Assembly (NCBI GenBank): GCA_902825985.1
Contig: CADEDC010000027.1
Span: forward strand, 7,999 to 65,210
Reading direction: 5' to 3'
Length of the DNA stretch: 57,212 nt
Source: an uncultured Acidobacteriota bacterium
GTDB lineage: Bacteria; Acidobacteriota; Vicinamibacteria; Vicinamibacterales; CAVVIG01
Part shown: positions 42,322 through 49,976 of the stretch, piece by piece
How the letters are laid out: every line of letters begins with the position of its first letter
How positions within the stretch are numbered: position 1 is the stretch's first letter
Notes under the pieces: model-generated
Told to the model about the DNA's origin: nothing
Databases searched by the model: none
What the model saw: only the letters and a program-made list of their open reading frames with translations
Translations under genes and position numbers: made by a program

Positions 42322-43755
42322 CTACCGTCTCCCGCCCGGCGGGCCGCCCGCCGGCTGCCGCATCGAGTAGAGCAGGCTCTCGGTGCGAACCAGCAGCCGA
42401 TCGCCGACGATTGCCGGCGTCGCCTGCGCCATCTCGCCGAGCTCGTTGACGTGGAGCAGGGCGAACGTCTCGCCGGCGGCGACGACGAAGGTCTGGCCTT
42501 CTTCACTGAGGCAATAGACGCGACCGTTGTACGCCCACGGCGATGACGTGAACGCCCCCGCCTCGCGACCGAGCCGGTTCCGATAGCTGATCCTGCCGGT
42601 CTTCGCGTCGAACCGGGTCAGCACGCCCTTCTCCGACAATTTGTAGATGCCGCCTTGGTAGGCGAGCGGCGTCGGCAGATACGTGCCGCCACGCTCCGCC
42701 GACCAGGCGACGAAGGCATTCGTGTCCCCGTCGCCGCGCACGGAGATGTCGCCGGCGGCGCCCGGGCGAATCGCGTAGAGCGAGCCGCCGGCACCGCCGT
42801 CGATGTAGAGCAGCCCGTCGTAGACGAACGGACTGGGAATCGGCGCGGCCGACATCCCCGAGATGCGCCACAATTCCTTGCCGGCCAGATCGTAGCTGAC
42901 CGCCGTGCCCGGCCCCACCGCGACGATTTCAGTGCGTGCCGGGTGGGCCCAGATGAACGGCGACGACCAGCCGGACTTCCGCGGATCGGCCTTCACGTAG
43001 AGGTCGCGTGGCGTGCGCCACCGCTCCTTGCCGGTGCGGGCGTCGAAGGCGGCGATGAACTGCTGCTGTTCGTTGTCGCTGACGATCACCAGCGTGTTTC
43101 CGTGCAGCGCCGGCGATCCGCCGGTGCCGAAATCGAGATAGATGGGACGTGCCTCCAGCGCCGACTTCCACCGCAGGCGTCCGTCGACGCTGAAGGCGTA
43201 CAGCCCCAGGTTGGCGACGTAGACGAAGACGCTGCGGCCGTCGGACACCGGCGTCTCGGATACGAAGCTGTTCTTGCGGTGGCGCCCGCCGGGCGGACGG
43301 CCGGTGTGGAACTCCTGCTTCCACCGGACGCGGCCGCTCGTCAAATCGAAACAGTAGAGAAAGTAGTGCAGCGACACTTCGTGCGGCAGCTCGATGTCGC
43401 GGGCGTTGAGGCGCGCCAGCACCTCGTCGTCGGACAGCCCCTGCTTCTCGAGCTCGGCAATGTACTCGTTGCTGAACTCGGTGCCGGGTTGCGGCGGCTT
43501 CGAGACGCCGTCGGTCGTGACCGTGGTCAGGAAGACGCGATCGCCGACGACGACCGGTGACGACCAGCCGCGGCCGGGCACCTCGGCCTTCCATTCGACG
43601 TTGTCACGCGGCGACCAGGTGGAGGGCAGCCGCTCGCTCACGCCGACCGGGTTCGCGTCGGGCCCGCGGAAGCGCGGCCAGTCCGCCGCCGCGGCAGCCG
43701 CCGGCGCGACGACCAGACTGGCAAGCGTCAGGAGGCCGAGAACGGATCGCGACAT
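42322..43755 (-). CDS. Secreted PQQ-like beta-propeller protein
   Basis: 477 residues from ATG at 43755 (an in-frame GTG three codons upstream is possible). Signal peptide VLGLLTLASLVVAPAAAA. It begins ADWPRFRGPDANPVGVSERL and has PGRGWSSPVVVGDRVFLTTV, RKNSFVSETPVSDGRSVFVY, GSPALHGNTLVIVSDNEQ and SSPFIWAHPARTEIVAVGPG, like its paralogues. The insertion ELEKQGLSDDEVLARLNARD (residues about 110-130) is particular to this copy. The -10-like TACCGT on the minus strand (43763-43768) is weak, so expression signals are unclear. The locus is convergent with the LVIVD gene. Confidence 0.86.
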   Translation of the reverse strand: MSRSVLGLLTLASLVVAPAAAAAADWPRFRGPDANPVGVSERLPSTWSPRDNVEWKAEVPGRGWSSPVVVGDRVFLTTVTTDGVSKPPQPGTEFSNEYIAELEKQGLSDDEVLARLNARDIELPHEVSLHYFLYCFDLTSGRVRWKQEFHTGRPPGGRHRKNSFVSETPVSDGRSVFVYVANLGLYAFSVDGRLRWKSALEARPIYLDFGTGGSPALHGNTLVIVSDNEQQQFIAAFDARTGKERWRTPRDLYVKADPRKSGWSSPFIWAHPARTEIVAVGPGTAVSYDLAGKELWRISGMSAAPIPSPFVYDGLLYIDGGAGGSLYAIRPGAAGDISVRGDGDTNAFVAWSAERGGTYLPTPLAYQGGIYKLSEKGVLTRFDAKTGRISYRNRLGREAGAFTSSPWAYNGRVYCLSEEGQTFVVAAGETFALLHVNELGEMAQATPAIVGDRLLVRTESLLYSMRQPAGGPPGGRR

Positions 43756-43921
43756 GATGACCACGGTAGCATGGCGGGCACGCCGCCGCCGGCTGCCGGG
43801 ACCGGTGGCTGTGACGGGTCAAGCAGGACGGAAAGCGGCTGACCGGGCCTGCCCCGGCACCGCCGGCCGGCCTCGGCGCCGGCCAAGGCGGCGCGCCCTG
43901 CCGGATGCCACCGCGGGAGGC

Positions 43922-45034
43922 TCAGTAGACGCCGACCGTCGTGCCCTCGGCGAGCGCCCGGTAGGGCCGCACACCGCTGATGCCGTCCCATGGATACAGG
44001 GCGCACGGCGGCTCGCGCTCGCCCTCGTCGCGCTCCAGGAACCCCGGCACGAAGAACTCCCGGGTCAGCGTCGTCAGCTTCACCCGGCCGGTCTGCCCGT
44101 AGCCGACTTCCCGGCTCGCGTCGTCGAAGTCGACGACCTGGATGACGGCGCGCGGCTGCGGTGCGTAGTAGGCGATCTTGTAGTTGTTGTGCGGACCGGA
44201 CGGCGCGCTGGCGGCGAGCCCCATCAGCGTGTTGCCATAGGTTGGCGTCATATAGGCGCCGTCGAGCAGTTCCTCGTGCGCGAACCGGTTCCACTGCGGC
44301 GTGAACTCGGTTCCGCCCGAAAAGATGCCGGTGATTCCCATCTGGCGGATCGACGTTCCCATCGACTCGAGACGCAGCGCGAGCGCTTCGAGCAGCTTCG
44401 GCGTCGTGAACATGCAGCGGATGTCGTGGCCGGCCTGCAGGATCGTCACCGCCTGATCGATGCAGTGCGCCTTGTAGGCTTCGAGGTGCTCGAGCCACCC
44501 CTTCTTGATCAGCTTGATGACCCAGCGCGGATCGAGGTCGACGCAGAAGCAGATGCCGCCGCGGAACTGCGCGAGGTGTTCCACTGACAGCCGCAGGCGG
44601 CGCGGCCCGGACGGCCCGAGCATCAGCCAGTTCGACCCGGGCGGGAACCGGTCGTCGGGCAGCGTCCGGCTGAAGAGCTCGTAGTCGATGCGGAAGTCCT
44701 CGAACGCGACCCGCGTCTTGGGGGTGCCGGTGGTGCCGCCGGTCTCGAAGACGAAGGTGGGCTTGCCGGCATAGCCCTTCGGAATCCAGCGTTGGACCGG
44801 CCCGCCGCGCAGCCACTCGTCCTCGAACGGACCCAGCCTGGCGAGGTCGCTGAAGCTGCGGACCTCGTCCCGTGGATCCCAGCCTAGCTTCGCCGCGTAG
44901 TCGAGCCAAAACGGCGATCCGGTGGCCGGATCGAAGTGCCAGTGCACGATCTCGCGGACCTGCGCATCGAGGGCGGTTCGGGCGGCGTCGATCGACGCGA
45001 GATCCGGGGTAGCGAGCAGCGGCGAATCACTCAT
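43922..45034 (-). CDS. PaaK/LuxE-like adenylating enzyme (short form)
   Basis: 370 residues. The phosphate-binding loop is FVFETGGTTGTPKTRVAF, as in phenylacetate-CoA ligases and LuxE-like acyl-protein synthetases; later conserved parts are ITGIFSGGTEFTPQWNRF and MTPTYGNTLMG. The protein is shorter than PaaK (about 430) and stops near GVRPYRALAEGTTVGVY, where the small C-terminal domain would begin, so it may make an acyl-adenylate or transfer to a partner. TATACT 9 nt upstream of the ATG suggests a leaderless transcript. It is divergent from the MFS gene at 45094 and opens the aromatic-type locus. Confidence 0.72.
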   Translation of the reverse strand: MSDSPLLATPDLASIDAARTALDAQVREIVHWHFDPATGSPFWLDYAAKLGWDPRDEVRSFSDLARLGPFEDEWLRGGPVQRWIPKGYAGKPTFVFETGGTTGTPKTRVAFEDFRIDYELFSRTLPDDRFPPGSNWLMLGPSGPRRLRLSVEHLAQFRGGICFCVDLDPRWVIKLIKKGWLEHLEAYKAHCIDQAVTILQAGHDIRCMFTTPKLLEALALRLESMGTSIRQMGITGIFSGGTEFTPQWNRFAHEELLDGAYMTPTYGNTLMGLAASAPSGPHNNYKIAYYAPQPRAVIQVVDFDDASREVGYGQTGRVKLTTLTREFFVPGFLERDEGEREPPCALYPWDGISGVRPYRALAEGTTVGVY

Positions 45035-45043
45035 GGCAGTTGA

Positions 45044-45051
45044 AGTATAGT
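45044..45051. promoter_or_regulatory. Bidirectional -10 element (TATAGT / TATACT)
   Basis: The sequence AGTATAGT reads TATAGT on the plus strand (45046-45051) and TATACT on the minus strand (45044-45049). The minus-strand reading is 9 nt from the ATG at 45034; the plus-strand reading is 42 nt from the ATG at 45094. One AT-rich site could serve both divergent genes. Confidence 0.4.
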
Positions 45052-45093
45052 CAGGGGCTCGCGCCGGTCAAACTCCCGAACGCGCACGCCACC

Positions 45094-46446
45094 ATGACCC
45101 CGGTCCATCCCAGTCCGCCCGAGACGACCCGCCCGCCGCTCACCGCGATCCAGTGGACGATCTGCGCCATCGCCGCCATCGGGTTCCTGTTCGACTCGTA
45201 CGAGCTGCTGATGATGCCGCTGGTCATCCGGCCAGCGCTGGTGGAGCTGCTCGGCGTGCCGCCGACGAGCCCCGAAATCAACAACTGGTCGGGGCTGCTG
45301 CTGTCGACGCCGGCGATTGCCGGCGGGCTCTTCGGCCTGCTCGGCGGCTACTTCACCGATCTCTTCGGGCGGCGGCGGGTGCTCGTCTGGAGCATTCTGC
45401 TCTACGCCGGCGCGGCGCTCGGCTCGGGATTCAGTTCGTCGGTGCAGGAACTGCTGTTCTGGCGCTGCTGCGCCTTCGTCGGCGTCTGTGTCGAATTCGT
45501 CGCCGCCGTCGCCTGGCTGGCGGAGCTCTTTCCGATCGCCAGGCAGCGCGAAGCGATCATCGGCTACACGCAGGCGTTCGGCTCGGTCGGCGGGGTGCTG
45601 GTCACGGCCGCCTACTACCTGATCGTCACCTATGGGGACGCCCTGCCGGCGATTCACGGCGCTCATGCGCCATGGCGCTACATGCTGGTGTCAGGTCTGG
45701 TGCCGGCCATCCCGCTGATCCTGGTGCGGCCGCTGCTGCCGGAATCACCGGCATGGGAGCGCGCGCGCCGCGCCGGGACCCTCAGCCGTCCGAGCATCGC
45801 CGAGCTGTTCCGTCCGGCGTATCGCAAGACGACGCTGGTGACGACGCTGCTGATGGCGTGTGGCTATGCGGTAGCGTATGGCGCCATCCAGCAGACGCCG
45901 CGCATCACGCCGGGTCTGGCTGAAGTCCGCGTCCTGCCGCCGGCCATGGTCGAAAAGGCGGTCAGCACCGTCCAGTCGTTCCACGAAACCGGCGGCCTGG
46001 TCGGCCGCATCCTGCTCGCCATCCTCGCGGTTCGCATCGTCGGACGCCGCCGACTGCTGCGCATGTTCCAGGTGCCCGGCCTGATCGTCGTGCCGTTTGC
46101 CTTCCTGTTCGCGGCGGTGACCGATGTGACGCTGCTGCGCTGGGCGATCTTCTGTGTCGGCGTCTGCACCATCGGGCAGTTCAGCTTCTGGGGCAACTAC
46201 CTGCCGCGGGTGTTCCCCACCCACCTGCGCGGCACGGGGGAGAGCTTCGCGGCGAATATCGGCGGGCGGATGATCGGCACCTCCGCGGCGTTGATCACGA
46301 CGCAGCTGGCCAACGCCATGGGCGGCGGCTCGCCGGCCACCAACCTCGCGTACGCGGCAGGGTTCGTGGCGACCGGCGCCTACGTCATCGGCGTGATCGC
46401 CAGCAGCTGGCTGCCGGAGCCGGCGGGTGAGGACCTGCCGGCATGA
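45094..46446 (+). CDS. MFS transporter, 12-TM (aromatic-acid/sugar type)
   Basis: 450 residues from ATG at 45094; the TTG at 45040 lies in the -10 and can be excluded. The first helix FLFDSYELLMMPLVIRPAL and the phrase GLLGGYFTDLFGRRRVLVWS (motif A) place it in the MFS; later LPRVFPTHLRGTGESFAANI is a typical end-of-loop motif. It is very like the transporter at 54063-55406 (LLLSTPAIAGG versus LLFNVPAVAGG, and the common GGYxTDxFGRRRVLVWSILLYA). Substrate unknown. The ADH gene overlaps its stop codon (ATGA), so the two are translationally coupled. Confidence 0.88.
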   Translation: MTPVHPSPPETTRPPLTAIQWTICAIAAIGFLFDSYELLMMPLVIRPALVELLGVPPTSPEINNWSGLLLSTPAIAGGLFGLLGGYFTDLFGRRRVLVWSILLYAGAALGSGFSSSVQELLFWRCCAFVGVCVEFVAAVAWLAELFPIARQREAIIGYTQAFGSVGGVLVTAAYYLIVTYGDALPAIHGAHAPWRYMLVSGLVPAIPLILVRPLLPESPAWERARRAGTLSRPSIAELFRPAYRKTTLVTTLLMACGYAVAYGAIQQTPRITPGLAEVRVLPPAMVEKAVSTVQSFHETGGLVGRILLAILAVRIVGRRRLLRMFQVPGLIVVPFAFLFAAVTDVTLLRWAIFCVGVCTIGQFSFWGNYLPRVFPTHLRGTGESFAANIGGRMIGTSAALITTQLANAMGGGSPATNLAYAAGFVATGAYVIGVIASSWLPEPAGEDLPA

Positions 46447-47588
46447 CACCGTTCGACTATCGCAATCGCACCCGCGTGGTGTTCGGCGCCGGCATGCTGA
46501 AGCGGCTCGGGGAGCTCGCCGTCGAGCTGCAGTTCACCCGGACGCTGCTGGTCAGCGACCCGGGCATGGTCGCGACCGGGTATGTCGACCGGGCGACGGA
46601 TCTGCTCGCCGCCAGCGGCATCCAGGTGGTGCCGTTCCACGCCTTCGGCGAGAACCCGGACACGGCGATGCTGGCCACCGGCCGCGATCACGCCTCGGCC
46701 CACCACGTCGACTCGATGGTCGCGCTCGGCGGCGGCAGCTCGCTCGACTGCGCCAAGGGGATCAACTTCCTGCTGACGCAGGGTGGCTCGATGCGCGACT
46801 ACCGCGGCTTCGGCAAGGCGACCCGGCCGATGCTGCCGATGCTCGGCGTGCCGACCACATCCGGCACCGGCAGCGAAGCGCAGTGCTTCGCCGTCATTTC
46901 GGATGCCGATACCCACGAGAAGATGGCGTGCGGCGACCCGAAAGCGGCCTTCCGGGTTGCCCTGCTCGATCCGGAGCTGACGGTGACGATGCCGGCCAGC
47001 GTCACCGCCATCGCCGGGTACGACGCGATTTCGCATGCCGTCGAGTCATACGTCACGCGGACGCACAACGCGCTGTCCGACCTCCTGGCGCGCGAGGCCT
47101 GGGTGCTGCTCGACGGGCACTACGAACGGGTGCTGGCGGCGCCGGCCGATCTCGAGGCCCGCGCGGCCATGCAGCTCGGCGCCTACCACGCCGGAGCGGC
47201 GATCGAGCTCTCGATGCTGGGGGCGGCGCACGCCTGCGCGAACCCGCTGACGGCGCGATACGGGGTCACCCACGGGATCGCCGTCAGCGTGATGCTGCCG
47301 CACGTGGTCCGCTGGAACGCCGGAGTGGTGGCCGATCGCTACGAAACCCTCGCGGGTCTGTCACGTGCCGTGACGGAGGCATCGAGCGACGGTCTGGTCC
47401 GGCGGCTGGAGTCGCTCGCCGCGGCGGGCGGGCTGGCGCGGGACCTGCGCACGCTCGGCGTCAGTCGCGACGACATTCCGCTGATGGCCGCCGACACCGC
47501 GACGCAGATGACCGGCAAGCACAACCCGCGGCCGCTCGCACCGGCGGACGCGGCGGCGCTCTACGCGAGCGCCTACGGGAGCGCCTGA
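46443..47588 (+). CDS. Iron-type alcohol dehydrogenase
   Basis: 381 residues. The NAD-binding signature ALGGGSSLDCAKGINF is at about 93-108; the second signature GVPTTSGTGSEAQCFAVIS follows at about 137-155. Metal ligands are in GYDAISHAVES, MLGAAHACANPLTA and YGVTHGIAVSVMLPH. These enzymes reduce aldehydes or oxidise primary alcohols with NAD(P). The product of the cluster is unknown, but a reductive or oxidative step on an aldehyde would fit with acyl-activating enzymes nearby. ATGA overlap with the MFS gene. Confidence 0.88.
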   Translation: MTPFDYRNRTRVVFGAGMLKRLGELAVELQFTRTLLVSDPGMVATGYVDRATDLLAASGIQVVPFHAFGENPDTAMLATGRDHASAHHVDSMVALGGGSSLDCAKGINFLLTQGGSMRDYRGFGKATRPMLPMLGVPTTSGTGSEAQCFAVISDADTHEKMACGDPKAAFRVALLDPELTVTMPASVTAIAGYDAISHAVESYVTRTHNALSDLLAREAWVLLDGHYERVLAAPADLEARAAMQLGAYHAGAAIELSMLGAAHACANPLTARYGVTHGIAVSVMLPHVVRWNAGVVADRYETLAGLSRAVTEASSDGLVRRLESLAAAGGLARDLRTLGVSRDDIPLMAADTATQMTGKHNPRPLAPADAAALYASAYGSA

Positions 47589-47600
47589 CCCGCCGGGTCA
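47586..47600. terminator. Perfect palindrome containing both stop codons
   Basis: TGACCC, GCC, GGGTCA: the TGA of the ADH gene and the complement of the TGA of the convergent chorismate-lyase-like gene form the two ends of a 6-bp perfect inverted repeat with a 3-nt centre. It may act as a minimal two-way terminator. Confidence 0.35.
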
Positions 47601-48194
47601 CACCAGCGGCAGGATCTCGACGATGTCGCCGATCTTCGCATCGTCGACGAAGATCTCGGTACGCCGGCCGTACAGGGTGCGTGCCTCCCGCATCCAGAAC
47701 ACTCCCATCATTTCGGCGTTCGGCTCGAGCGCGAAGAAGGCCGTCGGCCGGCTCTCGAAATCGACCCCGTGATCCCGAAGCAGGCGGCCGAGCGGGATGT
47801 GATTGTCGAGGATCGCGCGCCGCGTCTTCGGCTTGAGCGACCGCATGTCGATGCGGATCGCCCCCATCTCGAGCGGCTTTCCGGAGTAGGCGAGGGCCAG
47901 CAGGACGCGGCGGGTGTACCAACGGCCGTGCAGCCACGTCGACAGCGGCCGGACGACGAGCGGACCGCCGAAATGCTGCTCGATCGTCAGCGTCATGTCG
48001 TTCGTGTGCGCCAGCAGCGTGCGGTAGGGCAGCGGGATGTCGCCCGGTTCGACGGGCCGGACACGCGGCAGCGGAATGCCGACCCGGCGGTAGACCGAGT
48101 CCAGGGGATACAGGACGCCGGTCCGGTCGGTGGCGGCCCGATTGCCGACCGCAACCCTCAGCCTAGCGGGCGGCAAGTTCCCGGTACGCCGCAT
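47598..48194 (-). CDS. Chorismate-lyase-like protein (PF01947/DUF98)
   Basis: 198 residues from ATG at 48194, which overlaps the upstream gene by 32 nt; a later start (TTG at 48179) is possible. The phrases LLAHTNDMTLTIEQHFGGP, RRVLLALAYSGKPLEMGAIRI, NHIPLGRLLRDHGVDFESRP and FWMREARTLYGRRTEIFVD match the chorismate pyruvate-lyase-like fold that makes 4-hydroxybenzoate from chorismate. The essential Arg/Glu residues are present as types, but I cannot verify the site. In this locus a 4-hydroxybenzoate-like starter would suit the PaaK-like, halogenase-like and thioesterase genes. Confidence 0.68.
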   Translation of the reverse strand: MRRTGNLPPARLRVAVGNRAATDRTGVLYPLDSVYRRVGIPLPRVRPVEPGDIPLPYRTLLAHTNDMTLTIEQHFGGPLVVRPLSTWLHGRWYTRRVLLALAYSGKPLEMGAIRIDMRSLKPKTRRAILDNHIPLGRLLRDHGVDFESRPTAFFALEPNAEMMGVFWMREARTLYGRRTEIFVDDAKIGDIVEILPLV

Positions 48195-48456
48195 CGACGA
48201 ACTGTCGAGCCTGGCTCATGTCGTATCCCGAGTAACGGTCGGGCAACCGGAGCTCGGCGACCGCCTGGTCGACAGTCCTGCCCGTCTGTGCCGCCGCCCG
48301 CACTGCCGCGACCAGCTCGCGGACGAAGTCGGCGGATTCCTGCACTTCGGCCCACGTCGGCGTCCGCAGGCGGATCGGCTTCTCCTGCGCGCCGGCCGGA
48401 ATGGCGGTGGCCGCGAGACACGCCGCGAGGACGAAGGCCGGCCGGATGCGCCTCAT
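48163..48456 (-). CDS. Small secreted protein
   Basis: 97 residues from ATG at 48456, giving a signal peptide (RPAFVLAACLAATAIPAGAQ). The mature 75 residues are helical (WAEVQESADFVRELVAAVRA, GRTVDQAVAELRLPDRYSGY, ARQFVDAAYRELAAR). I do not recognise the family. It lies 13 nt after the PQQ-like gene and overlaps the start of the chorismate-lyase-like gene, so all three are likely one transcript. Confidence 0.6.
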   Translation of the reverse strand: MRRIRPAFVLAACLAATAIPAGAQEKPIRLRTPTWAEVQESADFVRELVAAVRAAAQTGRTVDQAVAELRLPDRYSGYDMSQARQFVDAAYRELAAR

Positions 48457-48469
48457 GCCGTCGGTCTCG

Positions 48470-49825
48470 TCACTTGCCGTCCGTCGCCAGCGACAGGCAG
48501 ACAATCTCCTCGTCGTTCCGGACGTAGACGTGCTTGTTGGCGTAGGCCGGCTGCGTCCAGTTGACCGCGCCGAGCTGCCGCCGGTTGCCGGGGTTGCTGG
48601 TCGGCTTGATGAGCGGCGTGCGGCTCACCTCCTGGTATCCCTCGGACGCCGGCTTGACGATGATGAGCTCGCCGCGGTCGTTGTTGACGAACAGGCGGTC
48701 GCCGTTGCGGACGATGATGCCGGAGGCCCAGCGGGCCCGTTCCTTGGTCAGCGCCTGGGTCTCCCACACGCGTTCGCCGGTCTTCGCCGACAGGCAGCGG
48801 AACTGGCCGTAGCTGCAGATCCCGTAGATGAAGTCGCCGATGATCGCCGGCGTGCTGACGGTCGAGTGCAGTCCGTCGGTCGAGATCTCGCTGTCGCTCT
48901 TCCCTTTCCACAGCACCGACGCGGACGGCTTCTTCGCGTCGAGCTCGAGCATCATCGGACCGTCGTAGAAGTTGGTGAAGAACAGATACGGCCCCTGCAC
49001 CACCGGTGTCGCCACCGTCATCGACGCCCCGGCCTTGTACGGCTGCTCCCAGTACTGGATGCCGGTTGCCGGATTGAGCGAGACGACCGCCCCCGGGTAC
49101 CAGATGATCAGCTGCCTCACACCGCCGGCGGTGACGATGATCGGCTGCGCGACGCCAAGCTCGGTGTCCTGGCCGAGATTGCGCCACAGTTCCTTGCCGG
49201 TGACCCGGTCGAATGCCACGACCTTGGCGTTCTCGCGGCCGCCGACCAGCGCGATGACGCGGTTGCCATCGACCAGCGGCGCACTCGAGAACCCCCAGTC
49301 GAACGCCCACTTGCTGCGGTCGGCGCCGTAGTCGGCGACGTAGTCCTTCTGCCACAGCACGGCGCCGGTTTTCGCGTCGAGACAGAACAGTTTGCCGTCC
49401 GCGCCGGCGAAGTAGACACGGTCGCCGTCGACGGTCGGTGTCGCGCGCGGGCCGTAACCGTACGACATGCCGCGGTAGTCGACCGTCCACGATTGCGTCC
49501 ACAGGACCGCGCCGGTCTTTTCGTCGAGGGCGATCGCCCGTTCGGTCCCCTTGGGCTTCTGCGTCTCCTCGAAGTCCATCAGGTAGACGCGCCCGGCGGC
49601 GACCGCCGGTCCGGTGAAGCCGTTCTTGACCGGGGTCCGCCAGAGCACCGGCAGTCCACCGGCCGGAAAGGTGTCGAGGATACCGGTCTCGGTCCACACC
49701 CCGAGGCGGCCCTTGCCCCGGAACTCCGGCCAGTCCTCGGCCGACGCCGCGGCGGTCAGCAGCGGGACGACGACGACGGCGAGCAGCCATGCCGCGAGAG
49801 GAGTACGGCCTGTGAAACGGACCAC
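48470..49825 (-). CDS. Secreted PQQ-like beta-propeller protein
   Basis: 451 residues from GTG at 49825, which has AAGGAGG 5 nt upstream; an ATG five codons upstream lies inside the ribosome binding site region and is less likely. A signal peptide (LLAVVVVPLLTAAASA) is followed by EDWPEFRGKGRLGVWTE. Repeats include KNGFTGPAVAAGRVYLMDFE, SYGYGPRATPTVDGDRVYFA, GGVRQLIIWYPGAVVSLN and IVRNGDRLFVNNDRGELIIV. It is the most diverged of the four PQQ-like paralogues. It leads the operon that includes the small secreted protein and the chorismate-lyase-like gene. Confidence 0.86.
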   Translation of the reverse strand: MVRFTGRTPLAAWLLAVVVVPLLTAAASAEDWPEFRGKGRLGVWTETGILDTFPAGGLPVLWRTPVKNGFTGPAVAAGRVYLMDFEETQKPKGTERAIALDEKTGAVLWTQSWTVDYRGMSYGYGPRATPTVDGDRVYFAGADGKLFCLDAKTGAVLWQKDYVADYGADRSKWAFDWGFSSAPLVDGNRVIALVGGRENAKVVAFDRVTGKELWRNLGQDTELGVAQPIIVTAGGVRQLIIWYPGAVVSLNPATGIQYWEQPYKAGASMTVATPVVQGPYLFFTNFYDGPMMLELDAKKPSASVLWKGKSDSEISTDGLHSTVSTPAIIGDFIYGICSYGQFRCLSAKTGERVWETQALTKERARWASGIIVRNGDRLFVNNDRGELIIVKPASEGYQEVSRTPLIKPTSNPGNRRQLGAVNWTQPAYANKHVYVRNDEEIVCLSLATDGK

Positions 49826-49956
49826 GCAATCCTCCTTCAAGGGTTGCCAGTGAAACGACGCGAGAGCATAGCACTTGTGGGCGGCGCATTCCCTAGCCCG
49901 ATTCAGGTAGGCGGCGGCCGCCAGCGGCGCGGGTCGTGTTACGTCCGGTTTCCCTG

Positions 49957-49962
49957 TAAGAT
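49957..49962 (+). promoter_or_regulatory. -10 hexamer TAAGAT for the radical SAM gene
   Basis: TAAGAT lies 14 nt before the ATG at 49977. There is no recognisable Shine-Dalgarno sequence, so a very short leader is likely. This is the probable promoter of the six-gene run 49977-57209. Confidence 0.45.
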
Positions 49963-49976
49963 GCCGTGGATCTCCG

